This document shows positions 56,688 through 64,000 of a DNA stretch of 64,000 nucleotides, piece by piece. Both the position numbers and the translations under genes were made by a program. Positions within the stretch are counted from its first letter, which is position 1. Each line of letters begins with the position of its first letter. Origin of the DNA: Variovorax atrisoli 110B (GTDB lineage Bacteria; Pseudomonadota; Gammaproteobacteria; Burkholderiales; Burkholderiaceae_C); assembly GCF_000382045.1 (NCBI RefSeq), contig NZ_KB907456.1, forward strand, positions 1 to 64,000. Direction: 5' to 3'. The notes below the pieces were generated by a model. The model was not told where the DNA came from, made no database searches, and saw nothing but the letters and a program-made list of their open reading frames with translations.

Positions 56688-57620
56688 GTGCTGGATCTCA
56701 ACGAAGTCGCCATGTTCGTGCAGGTGGCGCGGCTGGGCAGTTTTGCCGAAGCCGCGAGGCACCTGCGCATGCCTTCCGCCACCCTGAGCCGTCGAGTGCG
56801 GCAGCTGGAGGCGCACCTGGGCACCCGCCTGCTGCAGCGCTCGACCCGCAAGCTGGCGCTGACCAGCGCGGGCCAGGGCTTTCTCGACCGCTGCCTGCCC
56901 GCGGTCGAGGAGCTCATGGGCGCCGGCAAGCTGCAGCTCGCCGGAGGCCAGGAGCCGAGGGGCCTGGTGCGGGTGGCCGCCCCGGCCAATTTCTTCGACT
57001 TCTTCCCGATCGAGTGGGTGTCCGCCTTTCTCTCTGCGAACCCGCACGTGCGGCTCGACTTCGTCCTCAGCGACGCGGTGGCCGACATGATCGCGGAGCG
57101 CGTCGACGTGGCTTTCCGCGGTGGCCCGCTGCGGGATGCGAGCGGCGCGACACGCAGGATATTCGCCAGCTACGGCGGCCTCTTCGCGAGCCCCGGCTAC
57201 GTGGCTGCGCACGGCCAGCCTGCCAGCCTGGAGGAGCTGGGCGAACACCATTGCGTGACGCCGCCGCCGGACACCGGCCGCCTGTCGACCTGGCTCCTGC
57301 TGGACGCCGAAGGCGTGGAGCACGACGTGCAGGTGCGCGGCCGCTTCGTGAGCAACATGGAGGACGTGCGGCGCAAGGCCGCATGCGCCGGCCTGGGCAT
57401 CGCGGCGCTGCCGTCGATCGTGGTGGCCTCCGACCTGGCCGCCGGACGGCTGGTGCGTGTGCTGCCGCAGTACAGGCGCGCCGGACGCGGGCTGAGCGTG
57501 ACCTACGCCAGCCGCCACCACATTCCGCACGCGGTCTCGGCCTTCGTCGAGATGGCGATGGAGAAGCTTGCCGCCAGCCAGGACTGGGGTTCGGCTTCTC
57601 CGGGGAGGCCTGCCGGCTGA
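56688..57620 (+). CDS. LysR-family regulator, paralogue 2
   Basis: A 310-aa LysR regulator beginning with GTG and closely similar to the one at 52982 along its length (LDLNEVAMFVQVARLGSFAE, STRKLALTSAGQ, VSAFLSANPHVRLDFVLSD). It follows the second roadblock gene by 21 bp in the same direction and may be part of that transcript. It is convergent with the efflux operon. Confidence 0.88.
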   Translation: MLDLNEVAMFVQVARLGSFAEAARHLRMPSATLSRRVRQLEAHLGTRLLQRSTRKLALTSAGQGFLDRCLPAVEELMGAGKLQLAGGQEPRGLVRVAAPANFFDFFPIEWVSAFLSANPHVRLDFVLSDAVADMIAERVDVAFRGGPLRDASGATRRIFASYGGLFASPGYVAAHGQPASLEELGEHHCVTPPPDTGRLSTWLLLDAEGVEHDVQVRGRFVSNMEDVRRKAACAGLGIAALPSIVVASDLAAGRLVRVLPQYRRAGRGLSVTYASRHHIPHAVSAFVEMAMEKLAASQDWGSASPGRPAG

Positions 57621-57638
57621 AACGCCGGCCGGCGGTGG

Positions 57639-59129
57639 TCAGTCGGCCTTGGCTGTACGGTCGGCCGCGGGCGCAGGGCAGTTCGCGGGCGCACCGGCCA
57701 CGTCGGCGCCGCACCAGTCGCCGCCCAGCGCCTTCACCAGGAACACCGACGTCAGCAGCCGCTGCCCCTGCAGCTGCGCGGCCTGCCGCTCCACCGTCAG
57801 CAGCGACTGCTGCGCGGTGATCACGTCGAGATACGTCGATGCGCCGCCTTCGTAGCGGCTGGTCGCCATGTCGAGCACGCGCCGCGCCGCCGCCACGGCC
57901 GACTGGGCCTGCGTGGTGGCGCTGTCGAGCGCCGAGAGGCCTGTGATGCCGTCTTCCACTTCCTGCATCGCCGTCAGCACGGTGCGGCGGTAGTTGCCGA
58001 CGGTGGCGTCGTAGCCGGCCTTCGCGAAGTCGACGTTCGCGCGGATGCGCCCGCCGTCGAACAGCACCTGCGTGGCCGACACGCCCACCGACCACAGCAG
58101 GCTGGGGCCGTTGAAGAGCGTCTCGATCATGCGGCTGTCCACGCCCACCGTGGGCGAGATGACGAAGCTCGGGTAGAAGGCGGCCGTCGCCACGCCGATC
58201 TGCGCGTTGGCCGCGGCCATGGCGCGCTCTGCCGAAGCCACGTCGGGGCGGCGCTGGAGAATTTCCGAAGGCACGCCCAGCGGCACCGCGGGCGGCCTGA
58301 TCTCGCGCAGGTCCACCGGCAGCGAGAAGCTGGGTGCCGGCGTGCCCGTGAGCGTGGCCAGCGCGTGTTCGTACTGCGCGCGCTGCTTCCTCAGCACGTC
58401 GACCTGCGTGAGCGTGGTTTCGAGCAGCGCCTGCTGCTGCGCGACGTCGAGGCCCGACACCGCGCCCAGGTCGTGACGCGCCGTGACCAGCTCCAGCGCC
58501 CGGCGCTGCAGGCCGATGGAGCGCGAGAGCACGTCGAGCTCGATGTCGGTGGAGCGCAGGTTGAAGTAGTTGCTGGCGAGCTCGGCGCTCAGCAGCAGCC
58601 GGGTGTTGGCGAGATCGGCGGCCGATTGCTCGGCGGAGGCGGCCGCACCCTCGACGGTACGCTGCACGCGGCCCGCAAGGTCGATCTCGTAGCTCGCGTT
58701 CAGCGAGAGGGCGAAGTCGTTCTGCACCGTCGATGAATTGGCGGTGGCGTAGTTGGTGAGCGGACGGTTGGCCGAGATCTTCAGGCGCGAGGCGCGCGCG
58801 CCCAGGCCCAGCTGCGGATAGCGGCTCGCCGACGTGGCCGCCAGTGTGGCGCGCGCCTGCGCCAGCCGCGCGTTGGCGATGGCCAGCGTGGGGCTGCCGG
58901 CCATGGCCTGCGCCTGCAGGGTGTCGAGCGTGGCGTCGTCGAAACGCTTCCACCACGGGCCCTTGTCGGCGCTGTCGCTGGGCGTGCTCAGGCGCCAGGG
59001 CTCCTCGAGCTTCCAGCTCACGGGCAGGGGGGCGTCGGGCTTCCTGTAGTCGGGGCCGACGGCGCAGCCGGCTGCGAGCATGAGCAGTACGGTGCAGGCG
59101 GCCGCGCAGGGCAATCGCGCCAGCGTCAC
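57639..59129 (-). CDS. NodT-family outer-membrane efflux lipoprotein
   Basis: A 496-aa TolC-like channel subunit. The lipoprotein signal ends at MLAAGC near residue 22, followed by AVGPDYRKPDAPLPVSW, SYEIDLAGR and RRPDVASAERAMAAANAQIG. The GTG start overlaps the adaptor stop (GTGA). Last gene of an RND operon. Confidence 0.92.
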   Translation of the reverse strand: MTLARLPCAAACTVLLMLAAGCAVGPDYRKPDAPLPVSWKLEEPWRLSTPSDSADKGPWWKRFDDATLDTLQAQAMAGSPTLAIANARLAQARATLAATSASRYPQLGLGARASRLKISANRPLTNYATANSSTVQNDFALSLNASYEIDLAGRVQRTVEGAAASAEQSAADLANTRLLLSAELASNYFNLRSTDIELDVLSRSIGLQRRALELVTARHDLGAVSGLDVAQQQALLETTLTQVDVLRKQRAQYEHALATLTGTPAPSFSLPVDLREIRPPAVPLGVPSEILQRRPDVASAERAMAAANAQIGVATAAFYPSFVISPTVGVDSRMIETLFNGPSLLWSVGVSATQVLFDGGRIRANVDFAKAGYDATVGNYRRTVLTAMQEVEDGITGLSALDSATTQAQSAVAAARRVLDMATSRYEGGASTYLDVITAQQSLLTVERQAAQLQGQRLLTSVFLVKALGGDWCGADVAGAPANCPAPAADRTAKAD

Positions 59130-60385
59130 GCCGGCTCCTTCTTCGCCCCGGCAGGCGCCGCCTTGGCAGGAGGCTGGCCAGGCGCGACAGCCACGATGTC
59201 GCCGTCGGCCAGCGAGTCGGAGGGGTTGAGCACCATGCGGTCGGCGGCCTCGAGCCCGTCGATCACTTCCACGTTCTCGCCGTAGTTGCGCCCCAGGGTC
59301 ACCGCGCGCAGGGCGACACGGCCCTGCGCATCGACCACCGCGATGCGCGTGCCCTCGGCGCGGAACAGCAGCGCGTTCGCCGGCACGGTGAGCGTGCGGC
59401 TCGCGGCCAGCGGCAGCGACACCTGCACGTAGGCGCCGGGCAGCAGCGCGCCGTCCTTGTTGGGCAGCGAGACTTCGACCTGCATCATCCGCGTGGTCGT
59501 GTCGATGGCGCCCGAGGTGCGCGCCACTTCGCCCTTGAAGGTCTGGCCGCGCAGCTCGGCCTGCGTCACCACCACCGGCTGGCCGGCCTTCACCAGCTGC
59601 GCGTAGGCCTGCGGCACATTGATGTACACGCGCAGCGGATCGGTCTGCGCCAGCATGAAGAGCGCACGCCCGGCGCCGCCGCCCGCGCCGGCGTCGATCA
59701 GGTCGCCCACGTCGACGTTGCGCCGCGTGATCACGCCCGCGAACGGCGCCACCACGCGCTTGAAGCCCTCGGTCTGCCTGAGCCGCTGCACGTTGGCATC
59801 GGCTGCGGCCACGTTGGAGGTGGCCTGCGCGACGGCGCTGCGGCGCTCGTCCAGGTCCTGCTGCGAAACCACGTCCTTCTTGCGCAGCGCCTCCCAGCGC
59901 TCGGCGGTGCTGCGCGCCAGCTCCAGCCCCGAGGCGGCCTGCGCGCGCGCGGCCACGGCCTGCGAGAGTTGCTGGTCGATCTCGGGCGTCTCGATCTCGG
60001 CGAGCAGCTCGCCCTTCTCGACGCGGCTGCCGATGTCCCTGGTCCAGCGCTTGAGGTAGCCGCTGGCGCGCGCCGAGATGGGCGACTGCACGAAGCCCTG
60101 CAGCGTGCCCGGCAGCGACAGCGTCTGGCCCGCCGTGGGCACGCGGGGCAGGGCGGTCTGCACGTACTGCTTCGCGCGCTCGGCGGTGCCGGCTTCCAGC
60201 GCGCGGGCGTTGGCGATGCGCACGAACACCGTGCGCGCCGCGCCCAGCGCCAGCAGCACCAGGACGATCAGCACCAGCCAGCGCGTGCGCCGCACGATCT
60301 GCCGGCGGCGCAGCAACTGCTCGCCGTCACCTTCCTCGGCGGCGATGGGGTGGATGGCCAATGCCGAATGGCGTTGCTCCGTCAT
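59126..60385 (-). CDS. RND periplasmic adaptor (membrane fusion protein)
   Basis: A 419-aa HlyD-type adaptor. The membrane anchor spans about 33-55 (WLVLIVLVLLALGAARTVFV), with lipoyl-half motifs SPISARASGYLKRWTRDIGS and VAPFAGVITRRNVDVGDLI and an alpha-hairpin between. The start MTEQRHS is chosen. The open frame continues upstream without a stop through the 84-bp tandem repeat, but no in-frame start codon is found there. The C-terminus is alanine/proline/lysine rich. Confidence 0.92.
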   Translation of the reverse strand: MTEQRHSALAIHPIAAEEGDGEQLLRRRQIVRRTRWLVLIVLVLLALGAARTVFVRIANARALEAGTAERAKQYVQTALPRVPTAGQTLSLPGTLQGFVQSPISARASGYLKRWTRDIGSRVEKGELLAEIETPEIDQQLSQAVAARAQAASGLELARSTAERWEALRKKDVVSQQDLDERRSAVAQATSNVAAADANVQRLRQTEGFKRVVAPFAGVITRRNVDVGDLIDAGAGGGAGRALFMLAQTDPLRVYINVPQAYAQLVKAGQPVVVTQAELRGQTFKGEVARTSGAIDTTTRMMQVEVSLPNKDGALLPGAYVQVSLPLAASRTLTVPANALLFRAEGTRIAVVDAQGRVALRAVTLGRNYGENVEVIDGLEAADRMVLNPSDSLADGDIVAVAPGQPPAKAAPAGAKKEPA

Positions 60386-60392
60386 GGCCAGT

Positions 60393-60560
60393 TCGGCGCC
60401 GGGCCGCTCCCAAGGCGAGCTGCGGCCCCCTCGGGGGGCAGCGAATACACGAAGTGAATGAGCGTGGGGGCCATCATCGGCGCCGGGCCGCTCCCAAGGC
60501 GAGCTGCGGCCCCCGCGGGGGGCAGCGAATACACGAAGTGAATGAGCGTGGGGGTCATCA
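60393..60560. repeat. Tandem duplication of an 84-bp hairpin element
   Basis: Two adjacent 84-bp units (60393-60476 and 60477-60560) differ at only two bases. Each contains GGCGCCGGGCCGCTCCCAAG, then GGCCCCC/GGGGGGC able to form a stem, and ACACGAAGTGAATGAGCG. They occupy the whole gap between permease and adaptor genes. The core plan (CCCCC/GGGGG stem, CACGAAGTG, GTGGGGG end) is shared with R1 and R2 at 22201 and 23530, so this is one dispersed family. Because 84 is a multiple of three, the unit is also open in the adaptor frame. Confidence 0.85.
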
Positions 60561-60564
60561 GGTT

Positions 60565-63500
60565 TCAGTTCTCCTGAGGCGCGGGGCCTGCGAGGGGTTG
60601 ATGCTGCGCCTCGCGCGCCGCACGGCGGTGCGCAAGCCGACTGTGCACGCCCGCGAACACGGCAGGCACGAAAAACAATGTCGACACCGTGGCGAAGACC
60701 AGGCCACCGATCACCGCGCGGCCCAGCGGCGCGTTCTGCTCGGCGCCTTCGCCCAGGCCCAGCGCCATCGGGATCATGCCGATGATCATCGCCAGCGCCG
60801 TCATCAGCACCGGCCGGATGCGGGTGGCGCCGGCTTCCAGTGCGGCCGACAGCGGCGGAATGCCCGCGGCCAGCCGCTCGCGCGCGAAGGACACCAGCAG
60901 GATGGAGTTGGCCGTGGCAACGCCCATCGTCATGATCGCGCCCGTGAGCGCCGGCACGCTCAGCGTGGTGCCGGTGATGAACAGCATCCATGCGATGCCC
61001 GCGAGCGCCGCAGGCAGGGCGGTGATGATGATGGCCGCGTCCAGCCACGACTGGAAGGTGACCACGATCAGCAGGTAGACCAGTACGATCGCCATCGCCA
61101 GCCCCACGCCCAGGCCGATGAACGACGACTGCATCGTCTGCACCTGCCCGCGGATGTCGACGCGGCTGCCGCGCGGCAGCGTGGGCCGCATCTCGTCGAC
61201 CAGCTTCTGCACCTTCGAGGCCACGCTGGCGAGGTCGGTGCCCTGCACGCTCACGTAGACGTCGATCACCGGCGCGATGTTGTAGCGCGACATCACGGCC
61301 GGCTGGCGCGCGGCCTGCGCGTCGACCAGGTTGCCCAGCAGCTGCTGCGAGCCTCCGCCTGCCGCCGCCGGCGTGCCGCTGGCGCCCACCGGGATGTTGA
61401 GCAGCGAATCCAGCGAGTCGACCACGTACTGCGGCGACTGCACCGCGATGCTGTAGACCACGCCGTTGGCCGGGTTCAGCCAGAAGGCTGGCGCCGTCTG
61501 CGAGCTGCCCGACAGCGCGATGAGCACGTTCTGCCCCACGTTGGAGGCGGTCAGGCCGTACTGCTGCAGCCGCGTGCGGTCCATCTGCAGGCTCAGCGCG
61601 GGGCCGTCCAGGCGCTGGTGCACGTGGGCGTCGACCGCGCCGGGAATCTGGCGGATCGCCTTGGTCAACTCGGCCGCGCGCGCCGCGTTGCCGGCCATGT
61701 CGTTGCCGCTGAACTGCACGTCGATGGCCGCCGGCAGGCCGAAGTTCAGGATCTGCGTGACGATATCCGCCGGCTGGAAGAAGAACTCGATGCCCGGAAA
61801 GCGCTTGGGCAGCTCGGCCCGCAGCAGCGACACGAACTGTTCGGTGGGCCTGTGGCCTTCCTTCAGCGACAGCAGCAGCTCGCCGTCGAAGGTGCCGATG
61901 GTGCCGGCGTTGCTGTACGAGAGGTTGATGCCGCTGTTGGGCACGCCCAGGTTGTCGAGGATGGTCTCCAGCTGGTCGGGCGGCACCAGCTCGCGGATGG
62001 CGGCCTCCACCCGGTCGGTGAGGCGGGCGGTCTCCTCGATGCGCGTGCCGGTGGGCGCGCGCAGGTGCAGGCGGATCTGGCCGGCATCCACCGTCGGGAA
62101 GAAGTCACGGCCCAGCGCGGGGTAGAGCAGGCACGACAGCAGGCAGAAGCCGAGGAAGAGGCCGATGAAGCCGGCGCGCTTCGACAGCACCGCCGACAGC
62201 ACCAGCGTGTAGGCGCGGCGCACGCGCTCGAAGCGGCGATCGAAGGCGCGGTACAGGCGCTGCAGGGCGCTCTGCTTCGCGCCCTCTACCTGTTGAGCCG
62301 GCTGCGCCGAATGCGAACCGCCCATCAGCAGCATCACCAGCGTCGGCACCAGCGTGCGCGACAGCAGGTAGGACGCGATCATGGCGAACACCACCGCCTC
62401 GGCCAGCGGCACGAACAGGAAGCGCGCCACGCCCGAGAGGAAGAACATCGGCACGAACACGATGCAGATGCACAGCGTGGATACGAACGCCGCCGAGCCG
62501 ATCTCGCCCGCGCCGATCTCTATGGCCTCCTTCAGCGGCGTGCCCATGTGCAGGTGCCGCTCGATGTTCTCGATGGTCACGATCGCCTGGTCGACCAGGA
62601 TGCCCACCGACAGCGCCAGGCCGCCCAGCGTCATGAGGTTGAGCGTCTCGCCCAGCGCGTAGAGCACCAGGATGGACGCCAGGATCGACAGCGGAATGGT
62701 CAGCCCGATGATGAGCGTGCTGCGCCAGTTGCCCAGGAAGATCAGCACCATCGCGGCCGTGAGGGCGGCCGCCAGGATGGCCTCGAACACCACGCCCTTG
62801 ACGGCGGCCTTCACGAACACCGACTGGTCGAACAGCGGCGTGATCTTGATGTCTTCCGGCATCGTCTGGGCGGCGATGGGCAGCATCGCGCGGATGTTCG
62901 AGACGATGTCCAGCGTGGAGGCGCCGCCGTTCTTCAGCACCGACAGCAGCACGCCGCGCACGCCGTCCTGGCGCACCACGTTGGTCTGCGGGGAGAAGCC
63001 GTCGCGCACGTAGGCCACGTCGCGCAGGTAGGTGGTGGCGCCGTTCACCGTGCGGATCGGTAGGTCGTTCAGGCCCGCGATGGCATCGGGCGAGCCGTTC
63101 ATCTTCACGTTGTATTCGGTGGCGCCGAACTTGGCCGTGCCCGAGGGAAGGATCAGGTTCTGCGTGTTCACCGCGTTCACCACGTCGGCCGGCGAGAGGC
63201 CGCGCGCCTGCAGCGCCTGGGTGTCGAGGTCGACCGAGATCAGCCGGTTCTTGCCGCCGTAGGGAAAGGGAATGGCAGCGCCCGGCACCGTGATGAGCTG
63301 CGGGCGCAGCTGGTTGACGGTGGCGTCGAAGAGGGAGTTCTCCGAGCGCGTGGGGCTCGACAGCGCCAGCTGGATCACCGGCACGCTGGAGGCCGAGTAC
63401 TTGATGACCAGCGGCGGCGTGATGCCCGGCGGCAGCTGCCGCACCTGCGCCTGCATCGAGGCCACCACCTGCGAGATGGCCATCTCGATGTTGGCCGTGG

Positions 63501-63786
63501 GCTGGAAGAACACCTTGATGATGGCCACGCCCGCCAGCGACTGCGATTCGATGTGCTCGATGTCGCTCACCGTGGTGGTCAGCCCGCGCTCCACCTGGCC
63601 CGAGATGCGCTGGCCCATCTCCTGTGCCGGCAGGCCGGTGTAGTTCCAGATGATGCTGACCACCGGGATGTTGATCTCCGGGAAGATGTCGGTCGCCATT
63701 CGCGCCAGCACGAAGGGCGTGGCCAGCACGATCAGCATCGCCATGACGATGAATGTGTACGGACGACGCAATGCGAGCTGGACCAT
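60565..63786 (-). CDS. RND-family efflux permease (HAE1-like) with altered proton-relay residues
   Basis: A 1073-aa RND transporter with two six-helix halves and two periplasmic domains. First helix TFIVMAMLIVLATPFVLAR; GLALSVGILVDQAIVTIENI near 389-408 is the fourth helix. The helix that normally carries two aspartates (VDD) reads VDQ (D399, Q400), and the later GVATANSILLVSFARE has no lysine where AcrB has one. It is the first gene of a permease-adaptor-channel operon. The gap to the adaptor holds the tandem repeat. Confidence 0.93.
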   Translation of the reverse strand: MVQLALRRPYTFIVMAMLIVLATPFVLARMATDIFPEINIPVVSIIWNYTGLPAQEMGQRISGQVERGLTTTVSDIEHIESQSLAGVAIIKVFFQPTANIEMAISQVVASMQAQVRQLPPGITPPLVIKYSASSVPVIQLALSSPTRSENSLFDATVNQLRPQLITVPGAAIPFPYGGKNRLISVDLDTQALQARGLSPADVVNAVNTQNLILPSGTAKFGATEYNVKMNGSPDAIAGLNDLPIRTVNGATTYLRDVAYVRDGFSPQTNVVRQDGVRGVLLSVLKNGGASTLDIVSNIRAMLPIAAQTMPEDIKITPLFDQSVFVKAAVKGVVFEAILAAALTAAMVLIFLGNWRSTLIIGLTIPLSILASILVLYALGETLNLMTLGGLALSVGILVDQAIVTIENIERHLHMGTPLKEAIEIGAGEIGSAAFVSTLCICIVFVPMFFLSGVARFLFVPLAEAVVFAMIASYLLSRTLVPTLVMLLMGGSHSAQPAQQVEGAKQSALQRLYRAFDRRFERVRRAYTLVLSAVLSKRAGFIGLFLGFCLLSCLLYPALGRDFFPTVDAGQIRLHLRAPTGTRIEETARLTDRVEAAIRELVPPDQLETILDNLGVPNSGINLSYSNAGTIGTFDGELLLSLKEGHRPTEQFVSLLRAELPKRFPGIEFFFQPADIVTQILNFGLPAAIDVQFSGNDMAGNAARAAELTKAIRQIPGAVDAHVHQRLDGPALSLQMDRTRLQQYGLTASNVGQNVLIALSGSSQTAPAFWLNPANGVVYSIAVQSPQYVVDSLDSLLNIPVGASGTPAAAGGGSQQLLGNLVDAQAARQPAVMSRYNIAPVIDVYVSVQGTDLASVASKVQKLVDEMRPTLPRGSRVDIRGQVQTMQSSFIGLGVGLAMAIVLVYLLIVVTFQSWLDAAIIITALPAALAGIAWMLFITGTTLSVPALTGAIMTMGVATANSILLVSFARERLAAGIPPLSAALEAGATRIRPVLMTALAMIIGMIPMALGLGEGAEQNAPLGRAVIGGLVFATVSTLFFVPAVFAGVHSRLAHRRAAREAQHQPLAGPAPQEN

Positions 63787-64000
63787 GGCGAAGGCTCTCT
63801 GCTTCCGGCGGAAAAAGGTTTTGCATCATAAGGAAGTAGATTTAGGTTTGCAGGCGCCTTCGAACGAGGTGTGGTGCTTTACCAAAAGGCTGCGTGCGTG
63901 CGTGCGTGCGTGCCGGCGGCGGCAGGCCACGGGCCGGCGCGCCGGGTGAAGGAAGAAGGGCGCAGCGGTTCGGCCGCCGGCCGGCCGAAGCTCAGGCGGC
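63787..64000. other. Right-end non-coding region
   Basis: 214 bp upstream of the RND operon with an AT-rich start (GCATCATAAGGAAGTAGATT), probably its promoter region. It contains the TGCG repeat at 63891-63913. The last bases contain a possible stop codon (TCA at 63992 on the minus strand) of a gene lying beyond the edge; this cannot be confirmed. Confidence 0.4.
63891..63913. repeat. TGCG tetranucleotide repeat
   Basis: Five and three-quarter perfect copies of TGCG in the non-coding region upstream of the RND operon. Such tracts can vary in length by slippage; no reading frame depends on it here. Confidence 0.8.

Noticed and set aside
60386..61048. Upstream extension of the adaptor frame through the tandem repeat
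   Set aside because: The frame is open but contains no start codon with a ribosome site between the permease stop and the MTEQRHS start. Upstream of that it only shadows the permease gene.

Overview
The window is GC-rich chromosomal DNA. It carries long operons with 4-bp ATGA/GTGA stop-start overlaps, several orphan Bug/TctC periplasmic binding proteins, a PHB depolymerase and a dispersed CCCCC/GGGGG-hairpin repeat. Together these suggest a soil or rhizosphere betaproteobacterium of the Comamonadaceae, most likely Variovorax or a close relative. That assignment is inference from gene content; no rRNA or tRNA gene is present to test it.

Left part (1-20.2 kb): one end of a hydroxamate-type peptide siderophore locus. 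It holds the last module of an NRPS (C-A-PCP-TE, with a threonine-type adenylation code), a TonB receptor with an STN signalling domain, ornithine N-hydroxylase, N-hydroxyornithine formyltransferase and an FhuF-like ferric reductase. It also holds a PvdE/SyrD-type exporter, an unusual Fur-family protein translationally coupled to it, a MacA-MacB-NodT tripartite pump of the kind that recycles or exports siderophores, a PepSY membrane protein (candidate periplasmic reductase), two tiny FecR-N-terminal-like proteins, and FecR plus a FecI sigma factor behind a clear Fur box. These genes account for tailoring, export, uptake, iron release and cell-surface signalling of one siderophore. The other NRPS/PKS genes should lie left of the window.

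Middle part (20.3-44 kb): housekeeping and catabolic genes. These include an FAD-linked oxidase, DUF2069, a YihY/BrkB protein flanked by two copies of a dispersed repeat, DUF962, a thioredoxin-like protein, and a LysR/M20 peptidase/Bug locus. Next come O-acetylhomoserine sulfhydrylase, a CBS protein, and an adenosine deaminase/Bug/nucleoside hydrolase operon with a divergent LysR. An intact IS630-family element sits exactly in a stop codon. It is followed by universal stress protein, PHB depolymerase, GST, and an IclR/Bug/Rieske oxygenase/DOPA-dioxygenase-like locus. Three of the divergent regulator promoters contain perfect palindromes.

Right part (44-64 kb): an operon of DCC-thioredoxin, methyltransferase, SRPBCC and DUF4166 proteins, controlled by a GbsR/MarR-type regulator whose 20-bp palindrome occurs twice. 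Then comes a radical SAM gene with an almost perfect LexA box, an RlmN-like methyltransferase, hydrolase, DUF1569 and MarR. After that lies a compact module (pilin-like protein, unknown two-part protein, MglA/COG2229-type GTPase and two roadblock-type proteins) bracketed by two paralogous LysR regulators. This module is the most interesting candidate for a little-described system. The window ends with an RND-adaptor-NodT efflux operon whose permease lacks two canonical proton-relay residues and which carries an 84-bp tandem duplication between permease and adaptor.
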